Of a stretch of DNA of 64,000 nucleotides, positions 42,474-51,324 are shown one piece after another (the stretch's first letter is position 1; every line of letters starts with the position of its first letter). The translations under genes were made by a program, and so were the position numbers. The DNA comes from Mannheimia indoligenes. Its GTDB lineage: Bacteria; Pseudomonadota; Gammaproteobacteria; Enterobacterales; Pasteurellaceae. The notes under the pieces are model-generated. The model made no database searches. It saw only the letters and a list, made by a program, of their open reading frames with translations, and was not told the DNA's origin. The stretch covers positions 123,120 through 187,119 of the forward strand of contig NZ_JBAJJM010000006.1 in the NCBI RefSeq assembly GCF_036880405.1, read 5' to 3'.

Positions 42474-44195
42474 ATGAAAAAACTTTCTGGTGCAGAAATG
42501 GTGGTACAGTCCCTTAAAGATGAAGGCGTTGAATACGTTTTCGGTTATCCGGGTGGCTCTGTACTTGATATTTATGATGCCATTCATACACTTGGCTTAA
42601 ACCACGTTTTAGTCCGCCACGAGCAAGCTGCTGTACATATGGCAGACGGCTATGCTCGTTCTACCGGTAAAGTGGGGTGCGTGCTGGTTACTTCAGGACC
42701 GGGAGCAACCAATACCATTACAGGTATTTTAACCGCTTATACTGATTCTATCCCAATGGTAATCCTATCAGGGCAAGTTCCATCTAACCTTATTGGGAGC
42801 GATGCTTTCCAAGAGTGCGATATGATTGGTATCTCTCGCCCTGTAGTAAAGCATAGCTTCTTGGTAAAAAATACGGAAGATATTCCTCATATCATCAAAA
42901 AAGCATTCTACATTGCTTCAACCGGTCGTCCCGGTCCTGTTGTGATTGATATTCCGAAAGATATGGTAAACCCATTAAATAAATATCCGTATGAGTATCC
43001 GAAATCAGTATCAATGCGTTCATACAATCCAACAGTACAAGGTCATAAAGGGCAAATCAAAAAAGCATTGAAAGCCTTATTGGTTGCGAAAAAGCCTATT
43101 CTCTACATTGGTGGTGGTGTAATTAATGCAGAATGCTCTGCAGAAGTTACAGAGTTTGCTCAAAAACTAAATCTTCCGGTTACAACCTCATTAATGGGGT
43201 TAGGTGCTTACCCTGCTTCTGATAGACAATTCTTAGGAATGCTCGGTATGCACGGTACTTATGAAGCAAACAATGCAATGCACGAAAGTGATTTAATTTT
43301 AGGTATTGGTGTACGTTTTGATGATCGTACAACAAATAATTTAGCCAAATACTGTCCTAATGCGAAAGTAATTCACGTTGATATTGACCCAGCCTCTATT
43401 TCAAAAACCGTACCGGCTTATATTCCGATTGTAGGCAGTGCAAAAAATGTAGTTGATGAATTTTTATCATTATTAGATGATGAAAATCTTGTAAAAAGTC
43501 AGACAGATTTGACCGCTTGGTGGCAACAAATTGATGAATGGAAAGCTCGTAACTGCTTATCTTTTGAAGAAAGCTCAGAGGTAATTAAACCACAACAAGT
43601 CATTAAAATGATCCACAAACTTACTAATGGTGAAGCCTATGTTGCATCAGATGTCGGTCAGCACCAAATGTTTGCTGCACTTCATTATGGCTTTGATAAA
43701 CCACGCCGTTGGATTAACTCAGGTGGTGCAGGTACAATGGGCTTTGGCTTACCGGCTGCAATGGGCGTTAAATTTGCTCACCCGGAGGCAACGGTTATTT
43801 GTGTAACGGGCGATGGCAGTATTCAGATGAATATTCAAGAGCTTTCAACTGCTAAACAGTACGACACCCCTGTTGTTATTATCAGCTTAAACAACCGTTT
43901 CTTAGGTATGGTAAAACAGTGGCAAGATATTATCTATTCAGGTCGTCATTCACAGGTGTATATGAATTCTCTACCAAATTTCGCTAAATTAGCGGAAGCT
44001 TATGGACACGTTGGTATTCAAATTGATCACCCGTCTGAATTGGAAGAAAAATTAACTCAAGCCTTTAGCATTAAAGATAAATTGGTCTTTGTAGATATTT
44101 TGATTGATGAAACAGAACACGTTTATCCAATGCAAATTCGTGGCGGTGCAATGAATGAAATGATGTTAAGTAAAACGGAGAGAACAAATGCGTAG
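42474..44195 (+). CDS. ilvI: Acetolactate synthase III large subunit
   Basis: Thiamine-diphosphate and FAD enzyme making acetolactate or acetohydroxybutyrate for valine, leucine and isoleucine. ATG at 42474 follows GGAGG and gives 573 residues. Seen: VFGYPGGSVLDIYDA, the catalytic glutamate in RHEQAAVHMADGYAR, and the TPP-binding GDGSIQMNIQELSTA ending in LNN. It overlaps ilvH by eight bases. The upstream region may regulate by leader folding and by the Lrp homologue encoded at 56.2 kb; Lrp control of ilvIH is known in E. coli. Confidence 0.97.
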   Translation: MKKLSGAEMVVQSLKDEGVEYVFGYPGGSVLDIYDAIHTLGLNHVLVRHEQAAVHMADGYARSTGKVGCVLVTSGPGATNTITGILTAYTDSIPMVILSGQVPSNLIGSDAFQECDMIGISRPVVKHSFLVKNTEDIPHIIKKAFYIASTGRPGPVVIDIPKDMVNPLNKYPYEYPKSVSMRSYNPTVQGHKGQIKKALKALLVAKKPILYIGGGVINAECSAEVTEFAQKLNLPVTTSLMGLGAYPASDRQFLGMLGMHGTYEANNAMHESDLILGIGVRFDDRTTNNLAKYCPNAKVIHVDIDPASISKTVPAYIPIVGSAKNVVDEFLSLLDDENLVKSQTDLTAWWQQIDEWKARNCLSFEESSEVIKPQQVIKMIHKLTNGEAYVASDVGQHQMFAALHYGFDKPRRWINSGGAGTMGFGLPAAMGVKFAHPEATVICVTGDGSIQMNIQELSTAKQYDTPVVIISLNNRFLGMVKQWQDIIYSGRHSQVYMNSLPNFAKLAEAYGHVGIQIDHPSELEEKLTQAFSIKDKLVFVDILIDETEHVYPMQIRGGAMNEMMLSKTERTNA

Positions 44196-44679
44196 AACAT
44201 TAGCAGTATTATTAGAGAATGAATCAGGTGCGTTATCTCGTGTGGTTGCCCTGTTCTCACAACGTGGCTTTAACATTGAAAGTTTAACTGTTGCTCCAAC
44301 CGATGACTCAAGCCTTTCACGAATGACGATTGTGGCACAAGGCGAAGAAAAAGTACTAGAGCAAATCGAAAAACAATTACACAAATTAGTTGATGTGTTT
44401 AAAGTAAGTAATTTAAGTGCTTATGAACACGTTGAGCGTGAAGTGTTATTAGTGAAAGTACGTGCAACAGGTTCATCTCGTGATGAATTAAAACGTATGG
44501 TGGATATTTATCGTGGACAAATCGTGGATTTAACCCCGAAACTTTACACCATTCAGCTCTCAGGTTCGAGTGAAAAACTTAACGCATTTATTGAGGCTGT
44601 GAAAGAAGAAACCTCAATCGTTGAAATCGTTCGTTCCGGGGTAATTAGCCTCTCTCGTGGCGATAAAAACGCCCTGTAA
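44188..44679 (+). CDS. ilvH: Acetolactate synthase III small (regulatory) subunit
   Basis: Valine-binding ACT-domain subunit that activates IlvI and makes it feedback-sensitive. The 163 residues have an N-terminal ACT domain (TLAVLLENESGALSRVVALF, then RGFNIESLTV) and the C-terminal domain (LVKVRATGSSRDELKRM). The eight-base overlap with ilvI suggests coupled translation. A terminator lies between its end and argA. Confidence 0.97.
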   Translation: MRRTLAVLLENESGALSRVVALFSQRGFNIESLTVAPTDDSSLSRMTIVAQGEEKVLEQIEKQLHKLVDVFKVSNLSAYEHVEREVLLVKVRATGSSRDELKRMVDIYRGQIVDLTPKLYTIQLSGSSEKLNAFIEAVKEETSIVEIVRSGVISLSRGDKNAL

Positions 44680-44705
44680 GCGGTTAAATTTCCGCTGAAA
44701 ATTGC

Positions 44706-44741
44706 AAAATCCCTTTATTGAAAGATAAAGGGATTTTCTTA
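44706..44741. terminator. Bidirectional terminator between ilvH and argA
   Basis: AAAATCCCTTTAT / ATAAAGGGATTTT with a six-base loop; T-rich tail on the plus side, A-rich on the other. Confidence 0.85.
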
Positions 44742-44743
44742 TC

Positions 44744-46057
44744 TTAGAGTGGCAATATCAACACTTTTGATCTGCGTTGATAGTTATAATTTTCTCGCTT
44801 ATAACGAGGTAAATCTTGAGCATCTGCTAATCTAAAACCACGTTCTTGAAACCATTGTGTAGTTCGAGTGGTAAGCACAAAGAGTTTTTCCATTCCTAAC
44901 TGCTCTGCTCTTTTGCGGATATTCTCCAATAAAATATCGCCTCTTGAGGAATCTCGATAATCCGGGTGAACCGCCACGCAAGCCATTTCTGCCATTTTTT
45001 CTTCCGAATAGACATTCAATGCCGCACACGCAATCACTACGCCATCCCGCTCAATAATGGTATAGTTAGCAATTTCCATTTCTAGCTGTTCACGAGAGCG
45101 TTTAACCAGAATGCCCTGTTGTTCAAGTGGGCGAATTAAATCCAGTAATCCCGGAATATCTCTTGCAGTAGCAATGCGAATATTTTCCGAGCTTTCCATT
45201 GAGAACTGTGTACCGATACCATCACGAGAGAATAACTCTTGCAGTAGTGAGCCATCTTCTTTATAGCTCAGTAAATGGGAACGTTTTACCCCCTCTCGAC
45301 AAACACTGATCGCTGCCTGTAAAAAACGGGCTTTTGCTGTATGATACTGCCCTTGCTCGATTAAATTGTTCAGTACCTTTTGTGCATCTTGTGGCAAGAT
45401 ATCCGAAATGACATTGCCTGCTTCATCTAAAATACCCTGCTCTTCACAAAAACCGATTAATTTATCGGCACGAAGTTTAATTGCAACTTGAGTGGCAATA
45501 TCTTCAAACGGTAAATTAAACATCTCTCCTGTTACAGAAGGGGCTATAGGTCCAAGTAATACGATTGAATTTTGAGCAAGCTGCTGTTTGATGCTCTCCA
45601 CATTAATGCGACGAATTTTGCCACTTAAGGCATAATCTACCCCATCAACTACGCCAATTGGCTGAGCCAAGATCATATTACCGCTCACTACATTAATCAC
45701 TTCGGAATGCGGTAAACGCAACGAAAGGCGGGCAAATAAGTCGTAATGCACTTTCCCTACCGCTTGTTTAACATACTCTAGCGATTGCGGATTTGTGATT
45801 CGGATATTATTGTAATACTCAGGCTCAATATTATTTTGGGTTAAGAGCTGATTAATTTGCGGTCTTGCCCCAAACACAATCACTAATTTGATATTCAAGC
45901 TATGCAATAAGCTAATATCATTGATAATATTGATAAAATTTGGGCTTTCGATAACATCGCCATCAAGCATAATCACAAAGGTTTTCCCCCTGTGCATATT
46001 AACGTAGGGCGTAGATTGTCTAAACCACTGGGCTAAAGCTAATTCTGTGTTGTGCAT
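44744..46057 (-). CDS. argA: Amino-acid N-acetyltransferase (N-acetylglutamate synthase)
   Basis: First step of arginine synthesis, acetylating glutamate with acetyl-CoA. ATG at 46057 follows GAGGA and gives 437 residues starting MHNTELALAQWFRQSTPYVN; eight further codons are open upstream. It has an N-terminal amino-acid-kinase-like domain that binds arginine for feedback (GKTFVIMLDGDVI, GARPQINQLL). The C-terminal GNAT domain has EMACVAVHPDYR followed by GDILL. Length agrees with the classical ArgA. Confidence 0.96.
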   Translation of the reverse strand: MHNTELALAQWFRQSTPYVNMHRGKTFVIMLDGDVIESPNFINIINDISLLHSLNIKLVIVFGARPQINQLLTQNNIEPEYYNNIRITNPQSLEYVKQAVGKVHYDLFARLSLRLPHSEVINVVSGNMILAQPIGVVDGVDYALSGKIRRINVESIKQQLAQNSIVLLGPIAPSVTGEMFNLPFEDIATQVAIKLRADKLIGFCEEQGILDEAGNVISDILPQDAQKVLNNLIEQGQYHTAKARFLQAAISVCREGVKRSHLLSYKEDGSLLQELFSRDGIGTQFSMESSENIRIATARDIPGLLDLIRPLEQQGILVKRSREQLEMEIANYTIIERDGVVIACAALNVYSEEKMAEMACVAVHPDYRDSSRGDILLENIRKRAEQLGMEKLFVLTTRTTQWFQERGFRLADAQDLPRYKRENYNYQRRSKVLILPL

Positions 46058-46119
46058 AATTTTCCTCGTAATAGTAGCCACTATATTAGCTTTTTTAGAA
46101 AAATCCGCAACTATTAAAT

Positions 46120-46133
46120 TGAATAATTAGTCA
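46120..46133. promoter_or_regulatory. Weak ARG-box-like site upstream of argA
   Basis: TGAATAATTAGTCA resembles the ArgR half-site pattern TGAAT-W4-ATTCA with two mismatches, 63 bases before the argA start. Only one such box was noticed. Confidence 0.3.
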
Positions 46134-46152
46134 TATTTTTTGCATAAATAAC

Positions 46153-46187
46153 AAAGCCCTAATATTCAAAATATCAGGGCTTTATTT
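46153..46187 (-). terminator. Terminator of the yegP-like gene
   Basis: AAAGCCCT-AATATT / AATATC-AGGGCTTT hairpin right after the stop of the yegP-like gene (minus strand), upstream of argA. Confidence 0.8.
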
Positions 46188-46188
46188 A

Positions 46189-46374
46189 TTATGCTTCAGC
46201 TTTAGTTAAATCTTTAACTTCTGTTTCTGCGGTTACTTTTTTAACTGCTTCGATACCTTTTTGGCAACTTTGTTTGGTTTTATACGCTTCGCCTGTTGCA
46301 ACTACTTCGTGGTTACCTGCTTTTAAACGCCAGCGGTATTCGCCTTTAGCATCTTGATAAATTTCAAAATACAT
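46189..46374 (-). CDS. DUF1508 (YegP-like) small protein
   Basis: The 61 residues form one copy of the DUF1508 repeat: YFEIYQDAKGEYRWRLKAGN, then TGEAYKTKQSCQKGIEAV. E. coli YegP has two copies; this one has a single copy plus a charged tail (TAETEVKDLTKAEA). Function is unknown. AAGGAGT precedes the ATG and a good terminator follows, so it is a separate, probably well expressed small gene. Confidence 0.88.
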   Translation of the reverse strand: MYFEIYQDAKGEYRWRLKAGNHEVVATGEAYKTKQSCQKGIEAVKKVTAETEVKDLTKAEA

Positions 46375-46486
46375 ATATTACTCCTTAATGTGCTAACCCC
46401 AAACACTGTGTTTGGTTGAGTTAGCTTAAGCGAAATTCAGAAAAATATCAAAGCAAGCGGTCATTTCTTTACAAAAAATTGCAAAT

Positions 46487-47809
46487 TTATTGTGCCGATT
46501 GCATCAACTGCTCAATATCAGCAATTTCTTTCGGGCAACCACTGGTTAAATTTTTATTACCATAATCGGTAATCAGCAGGTTATCTTCAATACGGATTCC
46601 AATGCCTTTATATTGCTCCGGTACATCTGCTTCTTTCGGAATATAGATACCCGGCTCAACTGTCAGCACCATACCAATTTGTAATGGACGATCCCGCTCT
46701 GTGCCATAATCGCCAACATCGTGCACATCTAATCCTAACCAATGCCCTAAGCCGTGCATATAAAATTGACGATATGCCTTTTGCTCAATCAATTCGTCCA
46801 CATTTCCAGTCAAAATACCTAAACGAACCAAACCTTCTGTGAGAATTTGCACTGCTTTATCATTAGCTGCCTTAATAGAACTATCCGGCACAAGTAGCTT
46901 TGTTGCTTCTTTTATCATCGTAAGTGTTAATTCATACAGTTCTTTTTGTGGCTTGGAAAATTTGCCGTTAATCGGAAACGTTCGGGTGATATCGCCGGCG
47001 TAATAAGCAAATTCCGCACCTGCATCAATCAGTAATAAATCACCATCATTTAACACTTGGTCATTTTCATTATAGTGCAAAATGCAAGCATTCTCTCCGC
47101 CTGCTACAATAAAATTATAGGCAGGAAATCTTGCTCCAAAGCGGGTAAATTCGTGCTGCATTTCCCCCTCAATTTCTAACTCATAACGATTTGGACGAGT
47201 TTGTTTCATTGCTCGGATATGTGCCATCGAAGAAATATGGCAAGCCTGTTGAATAAGTGCAATTTCGAGTTCTGACTTAATTAATCGCATTTCAGATAAC
47301 ATCGGCTGCCAATCAATCAATGTAGTAGGTGTTTTTTGACGATTTGCGTTCATTTCATCAAATGTAGAAAAAAGAATGTTATCGCCCCATTCCTGCAAGC
47401 CCCTTGCATAATAACAAGCGGTCAAATTTGCTAATTTTTTTGCAAGAACGGAGTTTATTTCCTCAACATCAAAAGCTTCGTGAAACTGTAACGTTTTAGG
47501 AGCATTTTCAATGCCTAATCGCTTCCCATTCCAGGTTTCCATTAAAGGGGCTTTTTTCCGAACAAAAATAATGCTTTCTGTTTTATCTGCTTGTTTAATC
47601 AATAATATGGCTGATTGAGGCTCAGCAAATCCACTGAGATACCAGAAGTAGCTATCGGGTCTGAATAAATAATCACAATCATTGTTACGACGTTTTTCTG
47701 ACTCGGTAAAAATCAATAATGCTGAGTTATCCTGCATTTGCTCAAATACACGTTCACGGCGTGCGGTAAATTCCTCTTGCGGCATTTTTGCCAAATAAGC
47801 GAGATCCAT
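46487..47809 (-). CDS. pepP: Xaa-Pro aminopeptidase (aminopeptidase P)
   Basis: Removes the N-terminal residue when proline is second. The 440 residues have the creatinase-like N-domain and the pita-bread catalytic domain with the five metal ligands: Asp in LLIDAGAEF and GDITRTFP, His in MHGLGHWLGLDVHD, Glu in TVEPGIYIP, and Glu in GIRIEDNLL. An uptake-signal core lies inside the gene near 47415. Length matches E. coli PepP. Confidence 0.96.
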   Translation of the reverse strand: MDLAYLAKMPQEEFTARRERVFEQMQDNSALLIFTESEKRRNNDCDYLFRPDSYFWYLSGFAEPQSAILLIKQADKTESIIFVRKKAPLMETWNGKRLGIENAPKTLQFHEAFDVEEINSVLAKKLANLTACYYARGLQEWGDNILFSTFDEMNANRQKTPTTLIDWQPMLSEMRLIKSELEIALIQQACHISSMAHIRAMKQTRPNRYELEIEGEMQHEFTRFGARFPAYNFIVAGGENACILHYNENDQVLNDGDLLLIDAGAEFAYYAGDITRTFPINGKFSKPQKELYELTLTMIKEATKLLVPDSSIKAANDKAVQILTEGLVRLGILTGNVDELIEQKAYRQFYMHGLGHWLGLDVHDVGDYGTERDRPLQIGMVLTVEPGIYIPKEADVPEQYKGIGIRIEDNLLITDYGNKNLTSGCPKEIADIEQLMQSAQ

Positions 47810-48032
47810 AAATTCCTCTCTTTATTTCATTTTAGTACAGCTATTTTAACACAAATAATCCCATATTTTTAACCTGGCTTAAATCAATTAAAGCTTATAT
47901 TTGATATATTGAATGTCTCTCAAAAATAATTTAAGATTAAATATAACCTTTAACACAATAAAAAGACCTTTTTCAATCCATTTTATTTATAATAAGATCA
48001 GAAAAGACCTAATATGAACTATAGAGATAACT

Positions 48033-48356
48033 ATGAAACTTTCAGTAGAATTACAAAATCAGATTAACCAGTTAAATCAACTCAGAAAACAGGCGTTAAA
48101 GCAGGAGCAAGAAGAACAGAAATTACTTGAGAAGAATAAAATTAATGACTTGGAGCATTTTGGAAAACAATTAAATGCACAAAGGAAATTATTGGGGATC
48201 GAACTTACTACGCTTGAGATGCAAACAGGCGTTTCAAGCTCTACTCTTAAACGTTTATTTAAAGACCCGAGCCAAGTGAAATTTCAGACAATTTGTGTGG
48301 TTGCAGAAACATTAGGATTTAATTTATGTGCAATCAATACCCATCAGTCTGAATAA
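48033..48356 (+). CDS. Small XRE-type helix-turn-helix protein
   Basis: The 107 residues have an N-terminal region rich in Gln, Glu, Lys and Leu (about 1-45), likely coiled coil. A C-terminal HTH follows: LNAQRKLLGIELTTLEMQTG, VSSSTLKRLFKDPSQVKFQ, then VVAETLGFNL. The domain resembles HipB-like antitoxins, but no toxin gene is next to it; neighbours are pepP and glpX on the other strand. AT-rich DNA without other features fills the 47810-48032 gap. I infer a DNA-binding protein of unknown target. Confidence 0.75.
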   Translation: MKLSVELQNQINQLNQLRKQALKQEQEEQKLLEKNKINDLEHFGKQLNAQRKLLGIELTTLEMQTGVSSSTLKRLFKDPSQVKFQTICVVAETLGFNLCAINTHQSE

Positions 48357-48385
48357 GCGTTACAACGTATTGGAAAAACATAAAA

Positions 48386-48412
48386 AAATCGAGCGTATTG
48401 CCCGATTTTATG
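48386..48412. terminator. Bidirectional terminator between the XRE gene and glpX
   Basis: AAATCGAGC / GCCCGATTT hairpin with a five-base loop; on the minus strand it is followed by seven T, so it mainly serves glpX. Confidence 0.75.
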
Positions 48413-48419
48413 AGGGAAA

Positions 48420-49439
48420 TTATAAATCCATTAATGAAAGTAGCTCATTATCTTTACGATCAACGTAATGGTCAGATTGGATTCTACGGATAGTTCGTGA
48501 TTTACCGCGAATTAATAGGGTTTCTGTGCTAGCAATATTGCCTCTACGCTTAATTCCCTTCAATAAATCGCCTGATGTAATACCTGTTGCGACAAAAACA
48601 ATATTATCATCACGCACTAAATCTTCTAATTTCAGCACCGTATTAATCGGTACATTCATCTCTTTACAACGAGAAAGCTCTTTTTCCGTCGCGGTTAAAT
48701 GCTCCGGACTATTACCTTTTACTTGGTTACGGGGAATGAGTTTTACATTCATATCGCCACCTAAGGCTCGAATTGCTGCACCGGCAACAACGCCTTCCGG
48801 TGCTCCGCCAATACCATAAAGCAGATCTAATTCACCATCTGGTAAACAACACTGTACTGCTGCTGCCACATCGCCATCTGGAATAGCTATAACCCTTACA
48901 CCAAGTTTTTGTACATCAGCAATGATTTGTTCGTGGCGAGGTTTCGCTAAAATAGCAATCGTTAATTGAGAAAGTAATTTGCCTTTTTTAGAGGCTACAC
49001 GGCGAAGATTTTGCTCAAGCGGTAGGTTTAAATCAATCATTCCTTTGCATTCAGGACCGACAACCAGCTTTTCCATATACATATCAGGAGCTTTTAAGAA
49101 TGTTTCTTTCCCCCCTGCAGCAAGTACCGACAGTGCATTTGATTGCCCCATCGCGGTAATACGCGTTCCATCAATCGGATCAACTGCTATACTGATTTCT
49201 TCATCTTCCAGACGAGATAAACCGATTTTTTCACCAATATACAACATTGGAGCTTCATCAATTTCGCCCTCGCCAATAACAACTTCTCCGCGTATTTCCA
49301 TCTGGTTTAGCATAAAACGCATTGCTTTAACAGCCGCTTCATCCGCCGCATTTTTATTACCACGCCCAAGCCAAGAATAAGCTGCAAGTGCAGCAGCTTC
49401 TGTTACACGAGAAAATTCAAAAGAAAGAGTTCGTTTCAT
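48420..49439 (-). CDS. glpX: Fructose-1,6-bisphosphatase class II
   Basis: Dephosphorylates fructose 1,6-bisphosphate in gluconeogenesis. The 339 residues show the metal-site motifs GEGEIDEAPML and VDPIDGTRI, and GIGGAPEGVVAGAAIRALGG, all GlpX signatures. A purine-rich GGAAC precedes the ATG. No glycerol genes are adjacent, so it stands alone here. Confidence 0.97.
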   Translation of the reverse strand: MKRTLSFEFSRVTEAAALAAYSWLGRGNKNAADEAAVKAMRFMLNQMEIRGEVVIGEGEIDEAPMLYIGEKIGLSRLEDEEISIAVDPIDGTRITAMGQSNALSVLAAGGKETFLKAPDMYMEKLVVGPECKGMIDLNLPLEQNLRRVASKKGKLLSQLTIAILAKPRHEQIIADVQKLGVRVIAIPDGDVAAAVQCCLPDGELDLLYGIGGAPEGVVAGAAIRALGGDMNVKLIPRNQVKGNSPEHLTATEKELSRCKEMNVPINTVLKLEDLVRDDNIVFVATGITSGDLLKGIKRRGNIASTETLLIRGKSRTIRRIQSDHYVDRKDNELLSLMDL

Positions 49440-49497
49440 TTTTGTTCCTTAGTTTCTTGAAAGAAAAACTTTAAAAGAAGAGAGATTATATTTTAAC

Positions 49498-49520
49498 AGT
49501 AACGGGAAGCCTGCGTTACT
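49498..49520. repeat. Inverted repeat between glpX and zapB
   Basis: AGTAACG / CGTTACT separated by nine bases, about 60 bases before glpX and 115 before zapB. It may be an operator; no factor is assigned. Confidence 0.35.
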
Positions 49521-49633
49521 AAAAAATCATCATTTGCATAAAAATTCATAAATAACCAAACTTTTTTATGAAAATAAGGTCTGATTTAGAGTATAATCTT
49601 TACAAGTTTTACATCATTTAGAGGGAATTTATT

Positions 49634-49852
49634 ATGTCATTATCGGTTTTAGACCAATTAGAAGAAAAAATCAAACAAGCTGTTGAAACTATTCAATTAC
49701 TTCAATTAGAAGTTGAAGAATTAAAAGGTAAAAACGATACAGCAAGACAAGAAAACGAAACATTACGCAATGAGTATGAACAATTAAAAGTGGAGCAACA
49801 AAATTTCCAAGATCGTTTACGTTCACTTTTAGGTCAAATCGACAACGTTTAA
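49634..49852 (+). CDS. zapB: Cell division protein ZapB
   Basis: Coiled-coil factor that stabilises the Z ring through ZapA. The 72 residues are one continuous heptad-like coiled coil (SVLDQLEEKIKQAVETIQLL onward) without Pro, matching ZapB in size and composition. GAGGGAA precedes the ATG. A terminator follows directly and separates it from tdk. Confidence 0.93.
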   Translation: MSLSVLDQLEEKIKQAVETIQLLQLEVEELKGKNDTARQENETLRNEYEQLKVEQQNFQDRLRSLLGQIDNV

Positions 49853-49863
49853 TTTTCAATCAT

Positions 49864-49893
49864 AAACGGCTAAATTGTTAGCCGTTTTTTTAT
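49864..49893 (+). terminator. Terminator after zapB
   Basis: AAACGGCTAA / TTAGCCGTTT with an ATTG loop and a run of T. Confidence 0.9.
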
Positions 49894-49905
49894 TATCTAT
49901 CAAAT

Positions 49906-50487
49906 ATGGCAAAGCTCTATTTTTACTACTCATCAATGAATGCGGGCAAATCGACTACGCTACTTCAATCTTCTTATAATTATCAAGAACGTGGTATGAA
50001 TACATTAGTTTATACCGCTGCGATTGATGACCGTTTTGGTGTTGGGAAAGTCAGCTCTCGTATTGGTATTTCTCAAGAGGCGACATTATTTAATGCTGAA
50101 ACTGATTTATTTGCAGAAATTAAGCAATCTCACAACAACAAAACGTTACACTGTATCTTAATTGATGAATCTCAATTTCTTACTAAAGCTCAAGTTTACC
50201 AACTTACTGATGTGGTTGATAAATTAAAAATTCCTGTACTCTGCTATGGATTACGCACTGATTTCCAAGCGGAATTATTTGAAGGGAGTAAATATTTATT
50301 GGCGTGGGCAGATGAATTAGAAGAGCTAAAAACTATCTGTGATTGTGGTAAAAAAGCTCATTTCGTTATTCGTTTAAACGAGAAAGGCGAAGCAATTAAA
50401 GAAGGCGAACAAATCCAAATTGGCGGTAATGATAAATATCTTTCAGTCTGTCGTTATCACTACAAGCAAAAATTGGGTAAGTTATAA
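49906..50487 (+). CDS. tdk: Thymidine kinase (type II)
   Basis: Phosphorylates thymidine in salvage. The 193 residues have the P-loop SSMNAGKSTTLL (about 9-20), LIDESQFL, and a C-terminal zinc-binding set with CDCG and a late CRYHY. No good ribosome-binding site is seen: the ATG comes 13 bases after the terminator T-run, so expression may be low. Paired uptake signals end the gene. Confidence 0.95.
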   Translation: MAKLYFYYSSMNAGKSTTLLQSSYNYQERGMNTLVYTAAIDDRFGVGKVSSRIGISQEATLFNAETDLFAEIKQSHNNKTLHCILIDESQFLTKAQVYQLTDVVDKLKIPVLCYGLRTDFQAELFEGSKYLLAWADELEELKTICDCGKKAHFVIRLNEKGEAIKEGEQIQIGGNDKYLSVCRYHYKQKLGKL

Positions 50488-50493
50488 TAGATA

Positions 50494-50558
50494 ACAAGCG
50501 GTTAAATTTCTCTAGAAATTTGCAAGTTGCAAAAAAATAACAAAATTTAACCGCTTGT
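50494..50558. terminator. Paired uptake signals between tdk and tsaB
   Basis: ACAAGCGGTTAAATTT at 50494 and AAATTTAACCGCTTGT ending at 50558 are a 16-bp inverted repeat with TTTGCAA inside; the genes on both sides converge. Confidence 0.75.
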
Positions 50559-50560
50559 AT

Positions 50561-51250
50561 TTATCGTTTATTCGGTAATTTTTCCCAAGTTACTTCATTT
50601 CTTAGATAAACAGGTTCGATTTCAAGTGCAGACTGAACATTACCTTTTGCCATTTCTGCCTGTGCAATAGATAACATATACCGGCTTGAAGGTAAGGTAA
50701 TTTCGCTAACTACAAGCGGTAAATTTTGTTCGGAAAATTGCGAATACGCCGCCCAGCCTGTACCGACTACAACAGTATTTTCAATTAATTGAAATTGTTG
50801 AATTGCAGCTTCAGGCGAACAAACTTGTTCTGCTACTATCTCATTCCATTCATCGCCATTTCTGGAAAATTGAGCAAAATAAACTTCATTCATTCGGGCA
50901 TCAATTAATGCAATGACGTTTTCTGCACCGAGTTTTTGGTAGGCTTCTTCTGCCATTGCTTTTAGATTAGAGACAGCCACTACAGGCAAGTTTGCTCCCA
51001 TTGCCAAGCCTTGAGCAACACTTACGCCCACTCTAACCCCCGTAAAACTGCCCGGACCACGTCCGAATACCAAATAATTAACGTCTTTGATCTGAATATT
51101 CGCCTGCGTAAGTAATTCATCAACCATTGGCAAAATACGTTGTGTATGGGAACGAGGGCTAATTTCATCAAGGGTGGAAATTTTTCCATTATGCAGTAAC
51201 GCAACCGAACAGGCTTCTGTTGCGGTATCTAAGGCAAGAATTGTTGTCAT
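50561..51250 (-). CDS. tsaB: tRNA threonylcarbamoyladenosine biosynthesis protein TsaB
   Basis: Scaffold partner of TsaD in t6A37 formation on ANN-reading tRNAs. The 229 residues belong to the ASKHA fold: ILALDTATEACSVALL at the N-terminus, FGRGPGSFTGVRVG, and LIDARMNEVYFA. Length is that of E. coli TsaB. An uptake-signal core is inside the gene near 50709. It lies downstream of aroG, from which a terminator separates it. Confidence 0.95.
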   Translation of the reverse strand: MTTILALDTATEACSVALLHNGKISTLDEISPRSHTQRILPMVDELLTQANIQIKDVNYLVFGRGPGSFTGVRVGVSVAQGLAMGANLPVVAVSNLKAMAEEAYQKLGAENVIALIDARMNEVYFAQFSRNGDEWNEIVAEQVCSPEAAIQQFQLIENTVVVGTGWAAYSQFSEQNLPLVVSEITLPSSRYMLSIAQAEMAKGNVQSALEIEPVYLRNEVTWEKLPNKR

Positions 51251-51261
51251 AATCTCTCTAA

Positions 51262-51293
51262 GAAAATAAAAGGCATACGTTTAAACGTACGCC
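51262..51293 (-). terminator. Terminator of aroG
   Basis: On the minus strand GGCGTACGTTT / AAACGTATGCC followed by TTTTATTTT, between aroG and tsaB. Confidence 0.85.
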
Positions 51294-51324
51294 ATTATAT
51301 AAAAATTAGTTAAAAATTGAAATT